A stretch of 64,000 nt of DNA from assembly GCF_035975855.1 (NCBI RefSeq), contig NZ_CP109055.1:4588001-4652000 (forward strand). Reading direction: 5' to 3'. The notes under the pieces were generated by a model that saw only the letters and a list, made by a program, of their open reading frames with translations, had not been told where the DNA came from and made no database searches. The DNA comes from Streptomyces sp. NBC_01304. Its GTDB lineage: Bacteria; Actinomycetota; Actinomycetes; Streptomycetales; Streptomycetaceae. Positions 47,520 to 54,986 of this stretch are shown one piece after another (the first letter of the stretch is position 1; each line of letters starts with the position of its first letter). The position numbers and the translations under genes were made by a program.

Positions 47520-47888
47520 TACTTCCCCCTTGTCCCCCCGTGTACGTACCTGACGTCCCCCGCGCGTAATGCGGTGCTGATCCTCGTTCTGGCTACCCAA
47601 TGGGATGCGTGGAGCCAGGATGTCAGTTCCCTGGGCGGGGGCGCACGGGAGCATTCGAAGCAAGGGCGAGCCCCGTCGCACGCCCCTGGCTTCGAGCCAC
47701 AGTGTCCCATCGACGTCCCCTTCCGCGATACGGAACCCCTGGTCCTGGCCTGGGACGTCCCGCAGCGTCCCGATTGTGCGCGTTCTCCCTTTTGGTACGG
47801 CAGTTCAGCGGTGACTCTCGGAGTTGTCAACGCCTCCGCGGGGGGAGATCGGCGCCCCGGCAGCGGCAGAACAGCAGGGGGAGAACAC
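47520..47888. promoter_or_regulatory. Intergenic region between HTH-DUF2690 and secreted PG-binding genes
   Basis: 369 bp without a convincing gene. It holds repeated CGTCCC/GGGACG motifs (GTGTCCCATCGACGTCCCC near 47703, TGGGACGTCCCG at 47751-47762, CAGCGTCCCG near 47764), which recur in the spacer at 51031-51337 before the other secreted protein. They are candidate operators for the HTH proteins of this array. TTGTCA near 47824 is a -35-like hexamer. Confidence 0.45.
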
Positions 47889-48428
47889 ATGCTCAACAGC
47901 AAGCGCAGCCGGCTCGCCGCCGCTGCCGTGTCCGTGGCGGCCGCGGCCGGCCTCGGCCTCGGCGGCCTGGCCCCGGCCGCCTCGGCCACCGGAACCTGGG
48001 TGATCGACGGACGGGGTGCCGCGTACAACGACTGGGGCGACGAGGGGAACCTGTCGCGCCACGAGCACGCGAACAGCAACGCCACCCGGCTGTGGCAGTC
48101 CGTCCTGTGGGCGGACGGCGCCAAGTGGACGGGTTCCGACGGCAAGAAGCACAAGTTCACCAAGTGGGACATCGACGGCCAGTTCGGCTGGAAGACCCAC
48201 TCGGCCACCAAGTACTGGCAGGACCGGGAGGAGCTGGAGGACGTCGACGGCATCGTCGGCAAGGAGACCTTCGGCTACGCGGACGACTTCCTCGACGGTC
48301 CGGGCGCCAACGGCAAGGTCTACTACAGCGGTTACGACCGGAATGTCACCTTCAAGCGGCTCGACGGCAAGTACTACGTGAAGATCGACGGCCAGTGGAA
48401 GAAGGCCGCTTACGACTGGTCAAGCTGA
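47889..48428 (+). CDS. Secreted peptidoglycan-binding-domain protein
   Basis: 179 aa from ATG 47889, GGGGGAG 5 nt upstream. Signal peptide about 1-34 (AAAAGLGLGGLAPAASA). The mature protein resembles a PG_binding_1 domain with aromatic inserts: NATRLWQSVLWADGAK, DIDGQFGWKTHSATKYWQ, DGIVGKETFGYADDFL. Ends with KYYVKIDGQWKKAAYDW. It probably binds cell-wall peptide or glycan. Divergent from the HTH-DUF2690 gene and next to an HTH protein with a PG-binding ectodomain, suggesting a shared wall-sensing role. Confidence 0.82.
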   Translation: MLNSKRSRLAAAAVSVAAAAGLGLGGLAPAASATGTWVIDGRGAAYNDWGDEGNLSRHEHANSNATRLWQSVLWADGAKWTGSDGKKHKFTKWDIDGQFGWKTHSATKYWQDREELEDVDGIVGKETFGYADDFLDGPGANGKVYYSGYDRNVTFKRLDGKYYVKIDGQWKKAAYDWSS

Positions 48429-48457
48429 GCAGCGGTTACGTTGCCGGGGCGGGGCCC

Positions 48458-49108
48458 TCACCGTGAGGTGGTGGCCCCGTTCCGGCTGTGCTCGCCGAAG
48501 CCGGGGCTCTGGGTGGTGCCGACTCCCGGGGCGGGCCCGCCCGACGGTCCGTCCGGCATCTGGGCGACGGCCCAGAGCAGGCCGGCGAGCAGCAGGGCGA
48601 TCACGGCCACCGCGGTGTAGGCGAACAGCCGCCAGGGCGGGGCGATTTGCATCGCCTCGGGCTTCAGCTCGGGCTCGGGCTCGGGCTCCAGGGGTGCGGC
48701 CGGGGCCGAACCTTCGCCCCCGTCCCGGTTCAGCAGGTCCCACCAAGGAAGGGTGGGCTCGCCCTCATAGGCTTCCGCCGCACCTCGCCCCGCCGGCCCG
48801 CCACGCACTCCCCCCGCCGGTGCGGCAGCATCCCTCGGCCACACCTTCACCGCCAGCTCCCGGCGCACCCCGAACCGCTCCGCGTCCGGCGCCACCAGGC
48901 CCGCGACCCGGCACAGGGCGGCCACCGCCTGGCGGGGCGGCGGCTGGGTTCCGTTGAGATAGCGCTGCCAGGAGGACTTGCTGTACGCGGTCTCCCGGCC
49001 GAGGGCGACCAGGCTGAGTCCGGTGCGGTCCTTGAGCAGCCTGAGCTGCTCCACGAAGTGCCGTACCTCTGCGGGCAGTTCCTCCGGCAGCGGCTGCCAG
49101 GTGCTCAC
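48458..49108 (-). CDS. HTH (XRE-like) transmembrane protein without ectodomain
   Basis: 216 aa. The same N-terminal module as its neighbours (LPEELPAEVRHFVEQLRLLK, GRETAYSKSSWQRYLNGTQP), an acidic/Pro linker (EPEPEPELKPE), one helix at about 165-185 (LFAYTAVAVIALLLAGLLWAV) and only about 30 residues outside (GPSGGPAPGVGTTQSPGFGE). It looks like a family member that has lost or never had the DUF2690 or PG-binding domain. Function unknown. Confidence 0.85.
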   Translation of the reverse strand: MSTWQPLPEELPAEVRHFVEQLRLLKDRTGLSLVALGRETAYSKSSWQRYLNGTQPPPRQAVAALCRVAGLVAPDAERFGVRRELAVKVWPRDAAAPAGGVRGGPAGRGAAEAYEGEPTLPWWDLLNRDGGEGSAPAAPLEPEPEPELKPEAMQIAPPWRLFAYTAVAVIALLLAGLLWAVAQMPDGPSGGPAPGVGTTQSPGFGEHSRNGATTSR

Positions 49109-49411
49109 CGCTCACCCCCCAGCGCGTATCCGGTATGTCCAACTGACGGATGGACGGCCCGATTTGGTTCCCGGGACGATCGTTGCAGGGCGGATACTCC
49201 GTACCGGAACGGTCACTTCCGCGTCACAGCGCGTAGGCGTCCCTTGATCCGCGTTGGCGCGTGCATGACTCTGGAGGCCGAGCAAGACACGGGGCCGACC
49301 CGCCCCACGCATGGGGTCGGTCCGCTCAGCACCAAGGACAGAACAGACCGATGGCGCCCGTCCTCCCTCGGGGGAGAGGACGGGCGTCATCTCTTTCACC
49401 GACCGGCGGTT
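49109..49411. other. Intergenic region, 303 bp, with a terminator and no gene
   Basis: No protein-like ORF on either strand. Contains CCCGGGACGATCG near 49172 (GGGACG motif as in the neighbouring spacers), possible promoter sequence for the 48458-49108 gene, and the hairpin at 49355-49386. Confidence 0.6.
49355..49386 (-). terminator. Hairpin after the HTH-DUF2690 gene at 49412
   Basis: CGCCCGTCCTC (49355-49365) and GAGGACGGGCG (49376-49386) form a perfect 11-bp stem with a 10-nt loop, 26 bp after the stop. A near-identical hairpin (GGCCCGTCCTC type) occurs at 51767-51799. Confidence 0.7.
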
Positions 49412-50239
49412 TCAGTCCGCCGAGCCGAAGCAGCTGCGCTGCCGCTCATGGACCAGGCAGGCCCGCACCTCCGACAGATCCGCGGAGCGCACGAAGGCCA
49501 TCGGGGTGGAGACCGACCCCCGTGCGTCGAAGTCGTCCTGGACTTCCCGTCGTTGGGCCTTCGCCTCGGGCGCGTGGAGCTCCACGCGGTCTCCCACCGC
49601 ACCCCGGTCGATCCTCGCCCACACCGTGCCGCAGCGCTCGGAGTGCCGCAGCTTCACCACCACCCCGTCCGCGTACCGGCGTTCGGCGAGTACGACGGGC
49701 TGGTGGGTGGCCGTGGAGCACCGCAGGGCCTCCGCGTCCCGTCCGGTGCAGGAGTCGGCCAGACAACCGGGCGCATGCCCCTCGCGGGCGCCGGCGACGG
49801 CGCCGCGCCCCCCGGCTCCGGTCCCGCCGGTCCCGGTCCCGCCGGTCGCCCCGGTGCCGAGGAGCGACCAGACGTACACCCCGACCGCGGCGGCCACGAC
49901 CGAACCGGCCACCGCCCAGATCCTCCGGGACCGCCTGCCGACGGAGACCGGTCCGGCCGGCGCGCTCGCCCTGCGCACCCCGGCGCCACCGCGACTGGCC
50001 CCCCGCACCAGTTCGTACAGCGCGAGGACTCCGCCCGGCTCCCGCCCGGCCAGCAGGCAAAGGGCCTCCACCGCGTGGCGCGGCGGCAGCGAACGGCCGC
50101 CGAGATAGCGCGCCCAGGAGGACTTGCTGTACGCGGTCTTCGCCGCCAGGGCGTTCAGGCTCAGGCCGGTATCGTCCCGCAACTCGCGCAGTACGGCGGC
50201 CAGTTGCTCGCGTTCCCTGGCGCCCCCCGCACCGGTCAC
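49412..50239 (-). CDS. HTH (XRE-like) transmembrane protein with DUF2690 ectodomain
   Basis: 275 aa from a GTG that overlaps the preceding stop (GTGA at 50236-50239). HTH: LRELRDDTGLSLNALAAKTA, YSKSSWARYLGGRSLPP. One helix at about 113-131 (RIWAVAGSVVAAAVGVYVW), a Gly/Thr linker, then DUF2690: GCLADSCTGRDAEALRCSTA, VVVKLRHSERCGTVWARIDR and CLVHERQRSCFG. Paralogous to the protein at 46443-47519. Translational coupling to the PG-binding HTH protein upstream suggests the two products work together, perhaps as a heteromer. Confidence 0.87.
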   Translation of the reverse strand: MTGAGGAREREQLAAVLRELRDDTGLSLNALAAKTAYSKSSWARYLGGRSLPPRHAVEALCLLAGREPGGVLALYELVRGASRGGAGVRRASAPAGPVSVGRRSRRIWAVAGSVVAAAVGVYVWSLLGTGATGGTGTGGTGAGGRGAVAGAREGHAPGCLADSCTGRDAEALRCSTATHQPVVLAERRYADGVVVKLRHSERCGTVWARIDRGAVGDRVELHAPEAKAQRREVQDDFDARGSVSTPMAFVRSADLSEVRACLVHERQRSCFGSAD

Positions 50240-51030
50240 GAGCGCAGCACCTTCCAGGTGTCGGGGCCCACCATCCCGTCCACCGCGACCTTTCCCCTGG
50301 TCTGGACGCGCTGCACCGCGCGCAAGGTGTTGTTGCCGAAGGAGCCGTCGGCGACGCCGGGGTCGAGTCCGTGGTGCTTCAGCAGGCACTGGGCCTCGAC
50401 GACCGCCCACCGGGAGGCGTTCTTCTCCAGGTGCTCGCTGTCCGTCCTGCTGTACCCGGCCGCGAGCTTGCCGTTCTGCCCGCGCTTCACCGTGCAGGGG
50501 TAGTCCTTGCCCGGCTTGAACACGAACGGGCCGAACTCCGGGTGCGGATCGCCGGTGTACGGCGTGGGTTCGGTGGCCGTGGCCGCGACGCCCGCGGGGG
50601 CCTCCCCGTCCCAGGGGGCCAGGACGTAGAGGGCGAGGACGACCGCACCCGCGGTGAGCACACTGGACAGCACGCTGGAGACCACGACGGCCCGCCACGG
50701 ACTCCGGTCCCGGAGGGGCACCTCCGCTGTCGGCTCGGGGTCCACCGGCTGCTCCGCCGCCTTCGAGAGGCCCTCCCCCTCGGCCAGTTCACGCAGCGCG
50801 AGCAAGGGCGCGGGCTCCGTGTCGCAGGCCGCGGCGAAGGCCTCCAGGGCCGCAGACGTGGGCAGGGACCGACCGTTGAGGTAGCGGTCCCAGGAGGACT
50901 TGCTGTACCCGGTCCGCGTGGCCAGAGCGACCAGGCTGAGATCGCTGCGGTCCTTGTGGTCCCGCAGCCTCACGACGAGTTCCTCGGACCGCTCCCCCAG
51001 TGATCCGGGCAGTTCCATCCAGCGCGACAT
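50236..51030 (-). CDS. HTH (XRE-like) transmembrane protein with peptidoglycan-binding ectodomain
   Basis: 264 aa from ATG 51030. HTH: VVRLRDHKDRSDLSLVALAT, GYSKSSWDRYLNGRSLPTSA. One helix at about 115-137 (AVVVSSVLSSVLTAGAVVLAL), then an ectodomain with FGPFVFKPGKDYPCTVKRGQ and a PG_binding_1 repeat VADGSFGNNTLRAVQRVQTR, VAVDGMVGPDTWKVL. A cytoplasmic DNA-binding head joined to an extracellular wall-binding tail is the clearest one-component wall sensor in this array. Divergent from the small secreted protein at 51338. Confidence 0.88.
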   Translation of the reverse strand: MSRWMELPGSLGERSEELVVRLRDHKDRSDLSLVALATRTGYSKSSWDRYLNGRSLPTSAALEAFAAACDTEPAPLLALRELAEGEGLSKAAEQPVDPEPTAEVPLRDRSPWRAVVVSSVLSSVLTAGAVVLALYVLAPWDGEAPAGVAATATEPTPYTGDPHPEFGPFVFKPGKDYPCTVKRGQNGKLAAGYSRTDSEHLEKNASRWAVVEAQCLLKHHGLDPGVADGSFGNNTLRAVQRVQTRGKVAVDGMVGPDTWKVLRS

Positions 51031-51337
51031 GAGCCCCCCCGCTCTCCGTTCCTGTGCCGTCCCACCCCTGCACAGGCCTGTTCGGACAGTCCAGCAGGCT
51101 GGCACAACTACCCCTGTTCCCCGGCGACTTACCCCATGTCCGGCGATTCTTCACGAGACGCCCCCCGCTCCGTCCCACCGTCCCACCAAGACCTCATGGG
51201 ACGCGATATCACCGCAGGTCAGAGGCTTGGGAGAGGCAAGACAGCGGCATTGCCCCGGCAGCCCTGGCGATCGACGTCGACAAGCCGCCAAGCTCGTTCC
51301 GTTCGCCGCACCACCCATTCAACGGGGGAGCACACCC
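51031..51337. promoter_or_regulatory. Intergenic region with CGTCCCACC/TGGGACG motifs
   Basis: 307 bp without a gene. CGTCCCACC occurs at 51059-51067, 51171-51179 and 51179-51187 and the inverse ATGGGACG at 51197-51204, a cluster also seen before the secreted PG-binding gene. These are candidate binding sites for the HTH-membrane regulators; the spacing of 10-18 bp between inverse copies suits dimer binding. Inference only. Confidence 0.45.
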
Positions 51338-51733
51338 ATGAAGTTCAGCAAGAACCTGGTCTCGCTGGCCGCCGTCGGCGCCATCGCGGGCGGCGGCCTG
51401 GTGGCCTCCACCGGCACCGCCCAGGCGGCCTCCTGCTACGGGGGCGCCGTCGCCTACTCGAAGGCGGCCGGCGCGCACTACACGAGCATGAAGACCACCA
51501 GCAGCCGCTGCAACGACATCAACATCAAGAACAACGGCAACAGCGGCACCGTGTTCCGCTACGTCAAGGTCTGCTTCTACAACAGCGACAACACCCTCAA
51601 CTACTGCCAGTCCTCGTACAAGAAGGCCTACACCGACAAGTGGAAGGCCGTCGCCACCGACGTCGCGGACGGCACCAAGTACAAGTTCCGCTTCCAGACC
51701 ACCACCAAGTCGACCGGCGTACGCGCCCACTGA
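51338..51733 (+). CDS. Small secreted protein of unknown function
   Basis: 131 aa from ATG 51338 with GGGGGAG upstream. Signal peptide about 1-30 (LAAVGAIAGGGLVASTGTAQA). The mature 100 residues are Lys/Tyr/Thr/Asn-rich with three Cys (SCYGG, SRCND, VCFYN and a fourth in NYCQSS): a beta-rich small domain is likely. Divergent from the HTH-PG-binding regulator gene, so probably its target. No known family. Confidence 0.78.
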   Translation: MKFSKNLVSLAAVGAIAGGGLVASTGTAQAASCYGGAVAYSKAAGAHYTSMKTTSSRCNDINIKNNGNSGTVFRYVKVCFYNSDNTLNYCQSSYKKAYTDKWKAVATDVADGTKYKFRFQTTTKSTGVRAH

Positions 51734-51766
51734 CCTGAACCGTCCGGTCCGCCGGGCACACGGCCG

Positions 51767-51799
51767 CGGCCCGTCCTCCCAGGGGGAGAGGACGGGCCG
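51767..51799. terminator. Bidirectional hairpin between the secreted protein and DUF3017 genes
   Basis: CGGCCCGTCCTC (51767-51778), 9-nt loop, GAGGACGGGCCG (51788-51799): perfect 12-bp stem between convergent stops at 51733 and 51825. Confidence 0.8.
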
Positions 51800-51824
51800 T
51801 GGCCATACGTGCGTACCGCGATCC

Positions 51825-52301
51825 CTAACTGCTGATCGTGAAGTGCAAGGTGTCGTCCAGGAACGGGATCTCGATCCACGGATTCGGCTGCGCCATCATC
51901 GCAAGCAGCGAGATCGCCACCCCGAAGACCGCGTACGTGACCATGTCCGTGAAACGGGAGCGCACCGCCAGCATCCCCACCGACGGCAGCACCCAACGCA
52001 GCACGGCGCCGGCGAGGAGCGCGAGCCCGATCAGCAGCGTGCCGACCCGGAACAGATCGAACGCCGTGAGCAGCAGCCCGAGTCCGACCGTGCCGAGCAC
52101 GAGCAGCATCGGCCACTGCCGGGCGGGTGCCGGGGCGTCACCGGGCGCGGCCCGGCCGCCGCCCTCAGGGCGTGCGGTGTCCTGGGTGACGGACGGAAAG
52201 CGCCGCGAGGACCGCTTCGGGCCCTCGGCGGTCGGCGCACTCACCACGCCCTTGGCCTCCGGCTCGGCCGGCTGCCCGTTCTCCTCGGGATCTACGCTCA
52301 T
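51825..52301 (-). CDS. DUF3017 family membrane protein
   Basis: 158 aa. A cytoplasmic N-terminus of about 60 polar residues, then three helices (PMLLVLGTVGLGLLLTAFDL, GTLLIGLALLAGAVLRWVLP, DMVTYAVFGVAISLLAMMAQ) with PNPWIEIPFLDDTLHF at the end. DUF3017 proteins are linked to folD in actinobacteria; here the gene follows folD by 18 bp. Function unknown. Confidence 0.85.
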   Translation of the reverse strand: MSVDPEENGQPAEPEAKGVVSAPTAEGPKRSSRRFPSVTQDTARPEGGGRAAPGDAPAPARQWPMLLVLGTVGLGLLLTAFDLFRVGTLLIGLALLAGAVLRWVLPSVGMLAVRSRFTDMVTYAVFGVAISLLAMMAQPNPWIEIPFLDDTLHFTISS

Positions 52302-52319
52302 GAGCTCACCCCCGCCGGA

Positions 52320-53180
52320 TCAGTGGGCGGCGGCGGCGCGCTCCGCCGCCTCCACCACGTTGACGAGCAACTGCGCGCGCGTCATCGGGCCGACCCCGCC
52401 GGGGTTGGGCGAGATCCAGCCGGCGACCTCGGCGACGCCCGGGTGCACATCGCCGACGATCTTGCCGTTCTCGTCCCGGCTGACCCCGACGTCCAGGATG
52501 GCGACGCCCGGCTTCACGTCCTCGGGCTTGATCAGGTGCGGCACACCGGCGGCGGCCACGATGATGTCGGCCCGCTTGAGGTGCGCGGCCAGATCGCGGG
52601 TGCCGGTGTGGCACTGGGTCACCGTGGCGTTCTCGGAGCGACGGGTGAGGAGCAGCGGCATCGGGCGGCCGATGGTGATGCCCCGGCCGACGACCACCAC
52701 TTCGGCGCCCTTGATCTCGACGCCGTACTGGCGGAGCAGCGTGATGACGCCGTTGGGCGTGCAGGGCAGCGGCGCCGGTTCGTTCAGGACGAGCCGCCCG
52801 AGGTTCATCGGGTGCAGGCCGTCCGCGTCCTTGTCCGGGTCCATCAGCTCCAGGATGCGGTTCTCGTCGATGCCCTTGGGCAGCGGCAGCTGCACGATGT
52901 ACCCGGTGCACTCCGGGTCCTCGTTCAGCTCGCGCACCACCGCCTCGATCTCCTCCTGCGAGGCGGTCGCGGGCAGCTCGCGCTGGATGGAGGCGATGCC
53001 GACCTGGGCGCAGTCGCGGTGCTTGCCCGCGACGTACTTCTGGCTGCCGGGGTCCTCGCCCACCAGCACGGTGCCGAGACCGGGCGCGTGGCCGAGCGCC
53101 TTGAGTGCTGTCACACGCTGCGCGAGGTCGGCCTTGATCGCTGCGGCGGTGGCCTTGCCATCGAGAATCTGGGCGGTCAT
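52320..53180 (-). CDS. folD: Methylenetetrahydrofolate dehydrogenase/cyclohydrolase
   Basis: 286 aa from ATG 53180. [23 protein letters not shown] contains the catalytic Tyr-xxx-Lys of Fol[12 protein letters not shown] and [11 protein letters not shown] precede the NADP domain with [14 protein letters not shown] and the conserved end [23 protein letters not shown] replaces the usual GRSxxVGxP: the Ser-to-Gly change in the NADP loop is common in Streptomyces FolD. It interconverts methylene-, methenyl- and 10-formyl-THF, linking glyA to purH. No ZTP riboswitch precedes it. Confidence 0.95.
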   Translation of the reverse strand: MTAQILDGKATAAAIKADLAQRVTALKALGHAPGLGTVLVGEDPGSQKYVAGKHRDCAQVGIASIQRELPATASQEEIEAVVRELNEDPECTGYIVQLPLPKGIDENRILELMDPDKDADGLHPMNLGRLVLNEPAPLPCTPNGVITLLRQYGVEIKGAEVVVVGRGITIGRPMPLLLTRRSENATVTQCHTGTRDLAAHLKRADIIVAAAGVPHLIKPEDVKPGVAILDVGVSRDENGKIVGDVHPGVAEVAGWISPNPGGVGPMTRAQLLVNVVEAAERAAAAH

Positions 53181-53448
53181 GCCCCCATCCTCGCGGATGA
53201 ACCGGTCCCGGCTCCAATCCTGTGGATGAGCTGTGCCGTGGCCTGGCTCACGATGCTTCTGGCCGATGTTGCACTTGCACAACTTATGCGGGTCCCACTC
53301 GGGATCCGACTGGACAAATAAGCCGGGCGTTTAGAACGATGAGCTGCACTGTGCCGCGGGGCAGTGCTGGGGGGCGAACCGCTCGATGCTCGAAATCCTC
53401 CGTACGAACCGCGCCGTCCCCGCGCAATCCATCGGAGGAAACACCGCC

Positions 53449-54063
53449 ATGAGCTACGGCGACCCGAACAACCCCTACGGTCAGCAGCCCCCGCAGGGCC
53501 AGCAGCCGGGCTACGGCTACCCGCAGCAGCCCCAGCAGCCCGGTTACGGCTACCCGCAGCAGGCCCCGGGGGGCGTGCCGCCGCAGCAGGGGTACCCGCA
53601 GCAGCCCGGCTACCCCCAGCAGCCCGGTTACCCGCAGCAGGGCGGTTACGGCTACGGCGGTATGCCCGAGTTCGCGCACTGGGGTCTGCGGGTCGGTGCG
53701 ACGCTGCTCGACGGGCTCGTCCTCTGTGTCCCGTACATCCTCGTCGGCATCGGTGTCGCCCTGGGCAACGGCGCCGGTGTCGTGCTCAGCCTGATCGGTG
53801 TCCTGGCCATGCTCGGTGTCGGGATCTGGCAGCTGTACCAGGAGGGCACGACCGGCCAGACGATCGGCAAGAAGGCCGTCGGCATCCGCGTGCTGCGCGA
53901 GGTGGACGGCCAGCCGCTCGGCTTCGGCATGGCGTTCGTCCGCAAGCTCGCCCACTTCCTGGACAGCATCGCCTGCTACCTCGGCTACCTGTGGCCGATC
54001 TGGGACGCCAAGAAGCAGTGCTTCGCGGACAAGGTGACCAGCGCGGTCGTCATCCGCGGCTGA
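53449..54063 (+). CDS. RDD-family membrane protein with PYGQQ-rich N-terminus
   Basis: 204 aa from ATG 53449 with GGAGGA upstream. The first 70 residues are Pro/Gln/Gly/Tyr repeats ([17 protein letters not shown] type), low-complexity and likely disordered. The RDD domain follows: [21 protein letters not shown] with the Arg-Asp pair, [20 protein letters not shown] and [20 protein letters not shown]. Transport or lipid-related roles are suggested for RDD proteins but unproven. Convergent or downstream partners are not obvious. Confidence 0.88.
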   Translation: MSYGDPNNPYGQQPPQGQQPGYGYPQQPQQPGYGYPQQAPGGVPPQQGYPQQPGYPQQPGYPQQGGYGYGGMPEFAHWGLRVGATLLDGLVLCVPYILVGIGVALGNGAGVVLSLIGVLAMLGVGIWQLYQEGTTGQTIGKKAVGIRVLREVDGQPLGFGMAFVRKLAHFLDSIACYLGYLWPIWDAKKQCFADKVTSAVVIRG

Positions 54064-54130
54064 ATTGCCCTGACGCTCCCGGGATTCACTGAGCCCTCTG
54101 GGCCGAATCCTGTGGTCCGAATCCTGTGAA

Positions 54131-54175
54131 GGGCCGTGTCCCCGCTTCTTGAAGAAGCGGCGACACGGCCCTTTT
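54131..54175 (+). terminator. Strong intrinsic terminator of the RDD gene
   Basis: GGGCCGTGTC pairs with GACACGGCCC and the inner CCGCTTCTT with AAGAAGCGG, spanning 54131-54171, then CTTTTC. A second hairpin of the same style stands at 62388-62428. Confidence 0.95.
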
Positions 54176-54242
54176 CAGCAGTCCCCCAGAACGCCAACTC
54201 CCCCTACCCTGAGCGACGTTGGACCTATCGGGGGGAATCCGT

Positions 54243-54986
54243 ATGTACAGCATCGTTGTCGTGCCACCGCATCACACCTGCCCCACCCAGCAGTTACGCC
54301 TCGCTCCCGGCGAGAAGCTCCGCTTCGGGCGGGAGCCCGCCGAGGGCGGCTCGTGCCTCACCATCGCGCACCACGGGGTCTCGCGGACCGCCGGCGAGAT
54401 CACCGCGCAGGGCGCCTTCTGGATACTGAGCAATCTGAGCCGCGCCCAGACCTACGTCGTGGAGAACCCGGAAGGCGCGGGCGAGCACATCAAGGTCGGG
54501 CCGGGCCGGCTCGACGCGCCCGTACCGTTCGAGTTCTCCCGGGTGGTGCTGCCCGCGGCCGGGGAACTGCTCGGCTTCGACGTGTGGGCGCCCCGCCACG
54601 ACTACCTCGACGACGCGGCGCACGGACCCGAAGGGACCCGGACCGCGCCCGCGTTCGCCCTCGACCCGACCAAGCGGTACTTCGCGGTCCTTGCCGCGCT
54701 GTGCGAGCCCCGGCTGCGCGGGGTCCCGCACGCACCGCTGCCCACGGTGGAGCAGGTCGTCGAGCGGCTGCGCCCGATCTGGCCCGCCGCGAACCGGGCC
54801 GCCGTGCAGTGGAACATCGACTACCTCGCGGTGAAGCTCCGCCTCAAGCCCGCCCCGGACGCACTGGACCCCGGGCCCCGGCTCAACGGCAAGAAGGAGT
54901 CCCTGGTGTCCCTGGCGCTCCGCTTCGACCTCGTGCGCGAGGACGACCTGGTGGCGCTCACCACGGCCTGCGTGGCGGCGCGATGA
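54243..54986 (+). CDS. FHA-domain-like protein
   Basis: 247 aa from ATG 54243, GGGGGA upstream. Residues about 15-95 have the FHA pattern (LRLAPGEKLRFGREPAEGG, then ISRT-like VSRTAGEITAQGAFWILSNL and the Asn-containing turn), which would bind phosphothreonine. The second half is helical with a winged-helix-like stretch (TVEQVVERLRPIWPAANRAA, VQWNIDYLAVKLRLKPA). Its stop overlaps the start of the following kinase (ATGA), so it is the natural candidate for a kinase substrate or adaptor. Confidence 0.82.
   Translation: MYSIVVVPPHHTCPTQQLRLAPGEKLRFGREPAEGGSCLTIAHHGVSRTAGEITAQGAFWILSNLSRAQTYVVENPEGAGEHIKVGPGRLDAPVPFEFSRVVLPAAGELLGFDVWAPRHDYLDDAAHGPEGTRTAPAFALDPTKRYFAVLAALCEPRLRGVPHAPLPTVEQVVERLRPIWPAANRAAVQWNIDYLAVKLRLKPAPDALDPGPRLNGKKESLVSLALRFDLVREDDLVALTTACVAAR

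Noticed and set aside
53181..53448. Searched the folD leader for a ZTP riboswitch because glyA has one.
   Set aside because: Neither CGTGACTGGCG nor CGCCTGGGC blocks are present.
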